A stretch of 6,874 bases of DNA from an uncultured Pseudomonadota bacterium. GTDB taxonomy: Bacteria > Lernaellota > Lernaellaia > Lernaellales > Lernaellaceae. The notes beneath the pieces were generated by a model. It did not search any database and was not told where the DNA came from. It worked only from the letters and a program-made list of their open reading frames with translations. Location of the stretch: contig CALBTQ010000635.1 of the NCBI GenBank assembly GCA_937967875.1, positions 1 through 6,874 on the forward strand. The letters run 5' to 3'. This document shows, piece after piece, positions 1 to 5,285 of the stretch; position 1 is the stretch's first letter, and every line of letters starts with the position of its first letter. A program made the position numbers and the translations under genes.

Positions 1-872
1 TAGTGGTTGTTAATGTGGATCCGGTCGGACAGGCCAATAACCATAATCAACGTCGGCAGCATCGTCGTGACCATACCGACCGCTTTGCCCATGGTGAAAA
101 ACACGCCGCCGATCCACACCACCGAGGCGCCGATCACGATTTGCGGAATCAACGCGCCGCGTACGGTGCGGAACACCAGCAACAACAGCAGGATGATCAA
201 CACCGGCGTCAGCCACATGAAGCGCTTGAGGTCGTGCGTGATGTAATCGAGCGAGTCGGTCAGCAACGGCGACACGCCGGTCATGTACACGACTGTTCCG
301 GGATGCGGATTCGTACGGAGGATCTCGCGCACCTTCTGCACCACGGCGATGCGATAGGTTTCATCTTCGCGCAGATAGCGCAGCTTGGCGTTGATCGAAG
401 CGGTCGCGCCATCCGGCGATACCAGATTTTTCACCCAGTACGGATTGCCGAGGGCGTACGCTTTCTTGGCGGCCAGCTCGGCCGGATCGTTGGGGATTTC
501 GGCCAGCAGCAAGCGCACGTCGATCTGATCGCCGTCGGTGCGAATGTCGCTGACGTTGGTCAACGAGATGACTTCCTCGACATCGGGGATCCGGCCGATC
601 AATTCGGTCAGTTGTTGCAGGTACTGCAGGTTGTCGGCCGTGAACATATCGTCGGCGGCAACGGCGATGATCAGCAATTCGGCGTCGCCGAAGCGTTGGC
701 AGAACTGCTCGAAATACACCAGGTCGGGATCGTTCTGCGGCAGATCCTTATGCTGACTTTGGCTGATGCGAAACAACCGCAGTTGATAGGTCAGGGCGAG
801 CGTCAGGATGAGCAGCAGCACGCTGATCAACAGGCGATGAGCCAAAATGAATTCGGCGACCCGGCGTTGCAT
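1..872 (-). CDS. RND/MMPL-family membrane transporter, N-terminal part (runs off left edge)
   Basis: Reading the minus strand from an ATG whose first base is 872 gives 290 open codons with no stop before the window edge, so the C-terminal part is missing. The product begins MQRRVAEFIL and has the layout of the first half of an RND-superfamily (MMPL/predicted exporter) subunit. TM1 is at about residues 14-31. A large soluble periplasmic domain follows at about 40-215, with LPQNDPD and FGDAELLIIAV like the porter domain start. TM2 (about 219-236), TM3 (241-262) and TM4 (267-285) come next. TM4 ends in GLSDRIHINNH; Asp283 lies where RND pumps carry their proton-relay Asp. RND proteins use the proton gradient to move lipids or other hydrophobic compounds, but the substrate cannot be told here. 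The Shine-Dalgarno is weak (AGAGAT about 7 nt upstream); no ATG lies in frame further upstream. The His/Gln-rich frame on the opposite strand is its codon-aligned shadow. The family call is confident, the substrate unknown. Confidence 0.88.
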   Translation of the reverse strand, partial: MQRRVAEFILAHRLLISVLLLILTLALTYQLRLFRISQSQHKDLPQNDPDLVYFEQFCQRFGDAELLIIAVAADDMFTADNLQYLQQLTELIGRIPDVEEVISLTNVSDIRTDGDQIDVRLLLAEIPNDPAELAAKKAYALGNPYWVKNLVSPDGATASINAKLRYLREDETYRIAVVQKVREILRTNPHPGTVVYMTGVSPLLTDSLDYITHDLKRFMWLTPVLIILLLLLVFRTVRGALIPQIVIGASVVWIGGVFFTMGKAVGMVTTMLPTLIMVIGLSDRIHINNH

Positions 873-1055
873 GAATAATATCTCTGTGAGGTTGCCGCCT
901 AAGGATATCAGATTTTCCCAGGGAAAGAACCGGGTCGGAATGTGGAAAAGACTGCTCAAGTCGCCACTGAAAGCGGCCGATATAAAAATTATCCGGCACA
1001 TCGAAGGATCGGTGTGTGCTGACGATCTAACTTCAACGACGCAAGGAGGCGTTCG
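873..1055. promoter_or_regulatory. Divergent intergenic region between exporter and Ca-loop protein genes
   Basis: These 183 nt separate two genes transcribed away from each other, so both promoters should lie here. Visible are an interrupted palindrome TTTCCC-A-GGGAAA at 914-926, a GATATAAAAAT element at 979-989 (possible -10 TATAAA at 981-986 for the plus-strand gene) and AAGGAGG at 1043-1049. I could not find a convincing -35 partner for either direction, so exact promoters are not called. Confidence 0.4.
914..926. repeat. 13-bp interrupted palindrome, possible operator
   Basis: TTTCCC-A-GGGAAA is a perfect 6+1+6 inverted repeat about 40 nt upstream of the minus-strand exporter start. Its position and symmetry suit a dimeric repressor site. 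It is too short to be a terminator and has no following T-run. No regulator gene is visible in the window, so the operator role is inference only. Confidence 0.25.
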
Positions 1056-2195
1056 ATGAAGATTGTGCAAGCGGACGTGTCGCTCGCCGCGAAAAACATC
1101 CATCGATTCGAATATGAACGCAATGAACGCTTGAGCGTTTGGGACGCCGCCGGCCGCCTCGACGTGGAAGAAAACGTGCGGGCCGTTGCGGAAACACGCT
1201 CGGCGATTTTCGATCGCGTCACCTTGTCCGGCGAGGAGACGCCGTCGCTGGACGATTTGGAAAAATTGTTGCAAACGGGGCAGCGCTTGCGCCTCGGGCA
1301 AGCAGCAGAGCCGAAAGCGCTCAATGCCGACGACCTGCTGCGGGAAGAACTCATTTATTCCGAAGAAAAAATCAAAGCCCTGTTCATCGAAATGCTCACC
1401 AAAAAGAAAATCACTCTGCCGAGCATGAACGATTTTATGGAAAAGCGGGCGCAGGCCGAGCAACGCGCCAATCAACTGGCGCAGGATCTGACCGCGGCGC
1501 AAAACGGTGAAACGACGCCGCAACGCCAGGGCTGGGGCATCGCCTACGACTATCACGAGGAAACACGCGAAGTGGAACAAGCCACTTTCAAAACGCAGGG
1601 CGTGGTGAAAACCGCCGACGGCCGGGAAATCGCCTTCGAAACCGAGCTGCAAATGTCGCGCGAATCGGTGACGGTCAAGGACTTTCATCTGCGCGCCGGC
1701 GATGCGTTGATCGATCCGTTGGTGATCAACTTCGCCGGCAATGCCGCCGAATTGACCGACGAGAAAATCGACTTCGATCTGGATGCGGACGGCGAGCGGG
1801 AAAGCGTCTCCTTTGTTAAAGCCGGCAGCGGCTTCCTGGTGTTGGATCGCAACGGCGACGGCATCGCCACCGACGGTTCCGAATTGTTCGGCCCGACTTC
1901 CGGCGACGGTTTCGCCGAGTTGGCCGCGCACGACCAGGACGGCAACGGCTGGATCGACGAGGCCGACGCGGTCTACAACGATTTGCGCGTCTGGACCAAG
2001 GACGCGAGCGGCGGCGATCTGTACTCGACGCTGACGGAAAAGAACGTCGGCGCGATTTACCTGCGCAATGTTTCCACGAATTTCACCTTACAGGATTCGA
2101 CCGGCGACACGGCCGGTAAAGTGCGCACGACCGGCATGTATCTCACCGAGGACGGCCGGGCCAACACCATCCAGCAGGTGGATCTAAAGACCTGA
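1056..2195 (+). CDS. EF-hand/VCBS-like calcium-loop protein of unknown function
   Basis: This is a 379-aa protein starting at an ATG with a strong AAGGAGG 6 nt upstream. It has no signal peptide and no membrane segment. Residues 1-60 are a variable N-terminus (MKIVQADVSLAAKN). Residues 60-150 are charged and helical, with a coiled-coil-like stretch near 126-149. From 160 on is a beta-rich conserved domain with three Asp-rich loops of the DxDxDG type: DLDADG at 241-246, DRNGDG at 264-269 and DQDGNGWID at 292-300. These resemble calcium-binding loops of EF-hand or FG-GAP/VCBS proteins, as does the context SGFLVLDRNGDG and DGSELFGP. From memory, near-identical C-terminal domains occur in 'hypothetical' or VCBS-annotated proteins of many Gammaproteobacteria and Deltaproteobacteria, none with a settled role. 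Ca2+ binding is therefore inferred and the cellular function unknown. It stands alone: the upstream neighbour is divergent and the next gene lies 108 nt downstream. Export without a signal peptide (for example by a type I system) is possible, but no transporter is adjacent. Confidence 0.9.
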   Translation: MKIVQADVSLAAKNIHRFEYERNERLSVWDAAGRLDVEENVRAVAETRSAIFDRVTLSGEETPSLDDLEKLLQTGQRLRLGQAAEPKALNADDLLREELIYSEEKIKALFIEMLTKKKITLPSMNDFMEKRAQAEQRANQLAQDLTAAQNGETTPQRQGWGIAYDYHEETREVEQATFKTQGVVKTADGREIAFETELQMSRESVTVKDFHLRAGDALIDPLVINFAGNAAELTDEKIDFDLDADGERESVSFVKAGSGFLVLDRNGDGIATDGSELFGPTSGDGFAELAAHDQDGNGWIDEADAVYNDLRVWTKDASGGDLYSTLTEKNVGAIYLRNVSTNFTLQDSTGDTAGKVRTTGMYLTEDGRANTIQQVDLKT

Positions 2196-2303
2196 GCGCC
2201 CCTCCGAAAGATATAATTATTTAATCCAACTATTCCGTTCGTATTCTTTTGCTATCAATGATATAAAAATGTCGAACCGCAGGCCGATACGGGGAGGGTG
2301 CAG
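2196..2303 (+). promoter_or_regulatory. Intergenic leader with candidate -10 for the lipoprotein gene
   Basis: This is a 108-nt AT-rich gap. TATAAA at 2262-2267, inside a GATATAAAAAT 11-mer that also occurs at 979-989, is a possible -10 about 36 nt before the ATG at 2304. A second AT-rich box, TATAAT, is at 2212-2217. Neither has a good TTGACA-like -35 at 16-18 nt. No terminator hairpin with a T-run is seen for the preceding gene. Confidence 0.25.
2293..2297 (+). promoter_or_regulatory. Shine-Dalgarno deciding the start at 2304
   Basis: GGAGG (in GGGGAGG, 2291-2297) directly abuts a GTG at 2298, leaving no room for initiation there. The ATG at 2304 is 6 nt downstream, the same spacing seen at the other plus-strand genes, so 2304 is the preferred start. 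Confidence 0.75.
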
Positions 2304-4370
2304 ATGAATTGTTGGCGGTTGAAACTGGGAATCGGTATTCTTTTTTTGTGTTTGCTTGTTTTTTGCGGTTGCGGCGACGACGATGACGACGATCAGCGCG
2401 ATGCCGATGACGACCAGGCGGACGACGACGCGAACGACGACGATCAAACCGATGATGATTCCGGCGACGACGATACGGTCGACGATGATACCGATGACGA
2501 CGATACCGGCGACGACGATACGACCGTTTGCGAGGGCTGCCTGATCGACACGGTCTGCTACGCCGACGGCGACGTCAATCTTTTGAACGAGTGTCTGCAT
2601 TGCGACGTTGCTCATTCGACCACCGAATGGTCCTTTAACGACGGCGTATCCTGCGACGACGAAGTGTTTTGCAACGGCGCCGATCAATGCCTATACGGCG
2701 CCTGCGACTATCACTCGGGCGATCCGTGCGGCGACGACGGCCTTTGGTGCAACGGGGCGGAATCGTGCGATGAAGAGCAAGATGAATGCGTCAGCCAGTA
2801 CGATGACGACGATCCGCGATGCCCCGACGATGAGTTGTTCTGCACCGGCGACGAATCGTGTGACGAGGAAAACGATCAATGCGTACACTCAGGCGATCCC
2901 TGCAATTTCGACGAAGTCTGTGTTGAAGATGGCGACGGCTGCGTGCCGGCCTGTTTCCGCGATGCCGATTTCGACGGTTACGGTGATCTGGCCGTGATGA
3001 TTCCCTTGAATGAAACATGTCCGGCCGGCTGGACGGACAAGCACGACGACTGCGACGACGCAAACGCTATTTCGTTTCCCAACGCGCCGGAACTGCCCGA
3101 TGACGGCGTAGATCAAAATTGCGACGGCGAGGATTTTCTGATGTCCGACGCCACGGGCATTTTCGTCGCCCCGTCCGGCGATGACGAAAATCCGGGCACG
3201 ATGGCCGAACCTTTGGCGACCTTGCATGAAGCGCAACAAGTCGCTTACGAACAGGGGAAAGCCGTGTTCGTCGCCGCCGGCACGTATACGGATACGATTC
3301 TCGGACGGGCCTCGTTTTTCGGCGGGTATGAATCGGTCAACTGGACGCGTGATATTGCGGCGAACGAAACGATTGTAGCCAATACTTCCTATACCGCGGT
3401 TATCGTCAACTATGACGTGCCGCCGATCGCAGTTCAGGGTTTTACCCTAGCGAACACAAATCCGATGGCCAACCTTACTTCCGGTGTTTATGTAAACAGC
3501 GGCAAATCCGCCACGATCATCGACAACATCATTCAACCGACCAACACCGCGGCGGCCAACATGGTGACCGGCGCGATGGTCTACGGCCAGGCCAGATTCA
3601 TCGACAACGTAATTGAAGGCGGCTATGCCGACGAGCTTGCATTCGGTGTGGAACTTTACGCCGATGCCGCCTTTGCCTATTTGGAGGGCAACACGATCGT
3701 CGCCGGCGACAGCGGACTTTATTCGCGCGGAATCGATTGCGTCTACGGCGGCGTCGCCGTTGCGCGCAACAATGAAATCTTCGCCGGCACGGCATCGGAC
3801 ATGTCCATGGGTGTGAAGGCCTGGTCGGATTCATCCGCCATCTTGGTCAATAATTATATTTACGGAGGCTCTTCGCCATATACCAGCGGTGTCTATGGGG
3901 ATGGCGGCGATGTGACAGTTATCAATAATGTGATTGACGGCGGCGATGCGGACCATGCCGTTGGCGCCAATTTTTACAACCAGGGACACGGGATGATCGT
4001 CAACAACATCATTGCCGGCGGCAGCGGCACCGTTTTTTCGATTGGTGTTCGCGCTTCGGAAGGCCGGGTCATGTTGTACAATAACGATATCTACGGCGAT
4101 ACGACCACCTACCTCGTGAATTACACCAACTCGTTGGATGATATCAACAATTGCACCTTTACCGGATGCATCGAGGCGGGCGGCAATATCTCCGAAGATC
4201 CGCAGTTCGATGTCGACGGTTTGCATTTGACCGGCGACAGCCCGTGCCTCGATGTGGGGATGGATCCGTTGGCCCTGTACGGCGGCTTCGGCGCGCTGTG
4301 GGATATCGACGGCGATGCGCGCCCGCAAGGCGACGGATGGGATATTGGGCTCGACGAGGTGGTTCCGTGA
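2304..4370 (+). CDS. Modular surface/secreted lipoprotein: Asp-repeat linker, Cys-rich repeats, MopE-like motif, beta-helix
   Basis: This is a 688-aa protein. Residues 1-23 form a lipoprotein-like signal (hydrophobic IGILFLCLLVF, then C21-G22-C23). The likely lipidated residue is Cys23, though Phe at -3 makes the lipobox atypical. Residues 25-72 are 32/48 Asp, a flexible acidic spacer. Residues about 76-215 hold many cysteines in three tandem units of the DDxxFCxGxxxC...C type (about 117-200), expected to be disulfide-bonded outside the cytoplasm. Residues 219-229 (RDADFDGYGD) and 247-278 (DDCDD...NCDGED) form the MopE-like putative metal-binding motif known from Myxococcota and related secreted proteins. 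Residues 285-330 (GIFVAPSGDDENPGT... then AAGTY) match the DUF1565-like entry to a right-handed beta-helix, which spans about 330-620 with regular NN-x-I turns. The C-terminus (DSPCLDVG, DIDGDARP, WDIGLDE) is the usual cap of secreted beta-helix proteins. The likely location is the outer-membrane surface; a role in adhesion, glycan binding or metal binding is possible, but no catalytic residues can be named. It appears monocistronic. Confidence 0.93.
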   Translation: MNCWRLKLGIGILFLCLLVFCGCGDDDDDDQRDADDDQADDDANDDDQTDDDSGDDDTVDDDTDDDDTGDDDTTVCEGCLIDTVCYADGDVNLLNECLHCDVAHSTTEWSFNDGVSCDDEVFCNGADQCLYGACDYHSGDPCGDDGLWCNGAESCDEEQDECVSQYDDDDPRCPDDELFCTGDESCDEENDQCVHSGDPCNFDEVCVEDGDGCVPACFRDADFDGYGDLAVMIPLNETCPAGWTDKHDDCDDANAISFPNAPELPDDGVDQNCDGEDFLMSDATGIFVAPSGDDENPGTMAEPLATLHEAQQVAYEQGKAVFVAAGTYTDTILGRASFFGGYESVNWTRDIAANETIVANTSYTAVIVNYDVPPIAVQGFTLANTNPMANLTSGVYVNSGKSATIIDNIIQPTNTAAANMVTGAMVYGQARFIDNVIEGGYADELAFGVELYADAAFAYLEGNTIVAGDSGLYSRGIDCVYGGVAVARNNEIFAGTASDMSMGVKAWSDSSAILVNNYIYGGSSPYTSGVYGDGGDVTVINNVIDGGDADHAVGANFYNQGHGMIVNNIIAGGSGTVFSIGVRASEGRVMLYNNDIYGDTTTYLVNYTNSLDDINNCTFTGCIEAGGNISEDPQFDVDGLHLTGDSPCLDVGMDPLALYGGFGALWDIDGDARPQGDGWDIGLDEVVP
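2400..2519 (+). repeat. Eight-copy 15-bp tandem repeat encoding xxDDD pentapeptides
   Basis: Starting at 2400, eight consecutive 15-bp units encode DADDD, QADDD, ANDDD, QTDDD, SGDDD, TVDDD, TDDDD and TGDDD. The last three Asp codons (GAC/GAT) are fixed and the first two codons vary. A further run of six Asp codons (2376-2393) precedes it. The whole lies just after the lipidation cysteine and forms the acidic spacer of the lipoprotein. The copies differ enough in the first two codons that this is an old repeat rather than a fresh expansion. Confidence 0.85.
2652..2903 (+). repeat. Three tandem Cys-rich protein repeats
   Basis: Within the lipoprotein, three units of roughly 26-31 residues follow one another. 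Each begins DDxxxC(N/T)G, continues with a mid-unit Cys and an acidic stretch, and ends near DPC or DPRC: DDEVFCNGADQC, DDGLWCNGAESC and DDELFCTGDESC. Units one and three both end HSGDPC. Similar repeats are common in extracellular proteins of Myxococcota and some Planctomycetes. They probably form disulfide-linked modules. Confidence 0.75.
3042..3137 (+). other. MopE-like putative metal-binding motif
   Basis: This segment (residues about 247-278) contains DDCDD, then FPNAPELPDDG, then DQNCDGED. It fits the MopE-type pattern DCDD...(P)xAxExxDGxDxNCDG found in secreted proteins and named after the copper-associated Methylococcus MopE. The preceding RDADFDGYGD adds an EF-hand-like Asp loop. Which metal is bound, if any, cannot be told from sequence. 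Confidence 0.7.
3522..4091 (+). repeat. Beta-helix coils: eight [DGN]N-x-[IV] turns at 25-28-residue spacing
   Basis: Turn motifs DNII, DNVI, GNTI, NNEI, NNYI, NNVI, NNII and NNDI occur at residues about 407, 434, 462, 489, 516, 541, 567 and 593. The steps are 27, 28, 27, 27, 25, 26 and 26 residues. Each is followed by Gly-rich residues such as GGS or AGD, with a hydrophobic run before it. This is the signature of stacked coils in a right-handed parallel beta-helix. A weaker ninth motif (INNCTF) follows near 614. Confidence 0.75.
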
Positions 4371-4508
4371 TGCTGACTGTTCGCATGGATCCGGACGCCT
4401 AGTCTAAGTTGGTTGCCGACGAACTGATATTGTGGATCGCCGACAATTCGTTTTGATTTTCGCGCGGCAATGAATACATTTGAGCCGTAACCTGTGTGGA
4501 GGTCCGCC
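4371..4508 (+). promoter_or_regulatory. Intergenic region with candidate promoter for the AhpD-like gene
   Basis: This is a 138-nt gap. TTGATT at 4453-4458 and TACATT at 4475-4480, 16 nt apart, each match 4 of 6 consensus bases of a sigma-70 promoter. They would start RNA about 20 nt before the GTG. No clear terminator hairpin for the upstream lipoprotein gene is visible. Confidence 0.3.
4498..4502 (+). promoter_or_regulatory. Shine-Dalgarno deciding a GTG start at 4509
   Basis: GGAGG lies 6 nt before the GTG at 4509 (giving MFDKPIYSM). The longer frame opening at the GTG at 4494 would place this motif inside the coding sequence, so 4509 is preferred. Confidence 0.75.
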
Positions 4509-5114
4509 GTGTTCGACAAACCGATCTATTCGATGACCGCGTTGCTGCGCGACCTTTATAAAATGGGCAAAGGCGCGCCGGATTTGTTCGACGCCGTTCT
4601 CAGTGGACGCATCGACGGCGCGTTTCGTGAGAAGATTTTGCTGGCTGCGACGGCCTTCAATCGTTGCCGCTATTGCGCCTTCGTGCACGCGCATTGGGCG
4701 TTGTGGAATAAGGTCGATCTCGCGGAAATCAAAGCCCTGCTGCATCAGGAAGAGAATTATGTGTACGATCGTCGCGAACGCGTCGCGCTGGACTTCGCGC
4801 GGCATTACGCCGCCACGCGCGGCGAACCGGACGAGCGGCGGCTGGCCCAATTGCGCGATTATTACGGAACGCAAAAGGCGGACGACATGCTGGCTTTTCT
4901 GCGGATGATCTTCTTCGCCAATGTTGCGGGCAACACCTTCGATTCGTTCCTCGCGCGACTGCGGGGGCAGGGCGCGCCGGAAGGAAACCTGATCTCCGAA
5001 TGGTTGGTGTTTCAAGTTGCCGCGCCGATCTTGTTGCCGGTGTTGGTCGTGCTGACGCTCCGTCGTCTCATCGCCAACGAACCGGAAGGGATCATGGCGG
5101 CGGTGCCTGTCTGA
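4509..5114 (+). CDS. AhpD-like / carboxymuconolactone decarboxylase-family protein
   Basis: This is a 201-aa helical protein with a GTG start chosen by GGAGG 6 nt upstream. Residues 41-62 carry the AhpD-type active-site pattern: Glu41, Cys53-x-x-Cys56 (NRCRYCAFVHAH) and His60. The spacing Glu +12 Cys +3 Cys +4 His is the same as the catalytic set of mycobacterial AhpD. Proteins of this fold either reduce peroxiredoxins through the Cys pair or act as lactone decarboxylases; the CxxC favours a thiol-redox role. After the core, residues about 165-185 (FQVAAPILLPVLVVLTL) form a hydrophobic segment followed by RR. It could be a membrane anchor or a buried helix, and is not part of classical short AhpD. 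No AhpC peroxiredoxin gene lies in the window. It is 138 nt from the gene before and 171 nt from the one after, so probably transcribed alone. The family call is firm; the exact reaction is not. Confidence 0.88.
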   Translation: MFDKPIYSMTALLRDLYKMGKGAPDLFDAVLSGRIDGAFREKILLAATAFNRCRYCAFVHAHWALWNKVDLAEIKALLHQEENYVYDRRERVALDFARHYAATRGEPDERRLAQLRDYYGTQKADDMLAFLRMIFFANVAGNTFDSFLARLRGQGAPEGNLISEWLVFQVAAPILLPVLVVLTLRRLIANEPEGIMAAVPV

Positions 5115-5167
5115 TTACACCGCTATTATGAATTATCTGCGATTATCGCTTGACTTCCATTTAACGT

Positions 5168-5177
5168 TTTGCGCAAA
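5168..5177. repeat. 10-bp perfect palindrome TTTGCGCAAA
   Basis: This perfect inverted repeat lies 13 nt after a TTGACT box and about 110 nt before the FadL-type start. It is placed like an operator. Ten-base palindromes also occur by chance at roughly 1 in 1000 positions, so the role is only suggested. Confidence 0.25.
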
Positions 5178-5273
5178 TCATTAAGCAGGTCAAAGTGCAA
5201 TTTCATTAGTAGAAATCTTCAATTAATAACGGCTAGCGGCGCGTTCACCCCTGGCGAATCCAACGGACCTAGC

Positions 5274-5279
5274 AAGGAG
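5274..5279 (+). promoter_or_regulatory. Shine-Dalgarno deciding a GTG start at 5286
   Basis: AAGGAG is followed by 6 nt and a GTG that opens directly into a clean signal peptide (MKRFVCFAIVFALW). The upstream alternative, a TTG at 5169, lacks a Shine-Dalgarno and would put about 39 residues with no signal-peptide character in front. Confidence 0.8.
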
Positions 5280-5285
5280 AGGAAC

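Larger units (their letters stand above)
5115..5285 (+). promoter_or_regulatory. AT-rich intergenic region upstream of the FadL-family gene
   Basis: This is a 171-nt AT-rich stretch. TTGACT at 5150-5155 is a good -35-like hexamer (5/6), but the hexamer 17 nt on (GCAAAT, 5173-5178) is a poor -10. A perfect palindrome TTTGCGCAAA lies at 5168-5177, where a repressor could cover the -10. ATTTC and GAAAT flank a 7-nt spacer at 5200-5216. The frame that extends the downstream gene up to a TTG at 5169 reads this leader and is not believed to be translated. Confidence 0.35.

Noticed and set aside
3..878. Long plus-strand open frame (291 aa, His/Gln/Asp-rich)
   Set aside because: Codon-aligned antisense of the RND-type exporter, whose minus-strand translation has clear membrane segments and family motifs.
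2217..2687. Open frame on the minus strand giving a Val/Ile-rich, membrane-like 156-aa protein
   Set aside because: It is the antisense of the Asp repeat: GAC/GAT codons read backwards become GTC/ATC (Val/Ile). It has no Shine-Dalgarno or family resemblance and would be a false transmembrane prediction.
2652..2903. Cys-rich repeats as a metallothionein or disintegrin domain
   Set aside because: Cysteines are spaced in DDxxxCxG...C units separated by acidic stretches, like known extracellular repeats of Myxococcota. The dense CxC clusters of metallothioneins are absent.
4371..4508. Terminator hairpin after the large lipoprotein gene
   Set aside because: Only 4-bp pairings (GCCG/CGGC, CGGC/GCCG) were found and none is followed by a T-run. 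GCCGAC at 4407 and 4439 is a direct repeat, not an inverted one.
5169..5285. Extended N-terminus of the FadL protein from a TTG at 5169
   Set aside because: No Shine-Dalgarno, AT-rich leader sequence, and it would bury the signal peptide. GTG 5286 has AAGGAG at the right distance.
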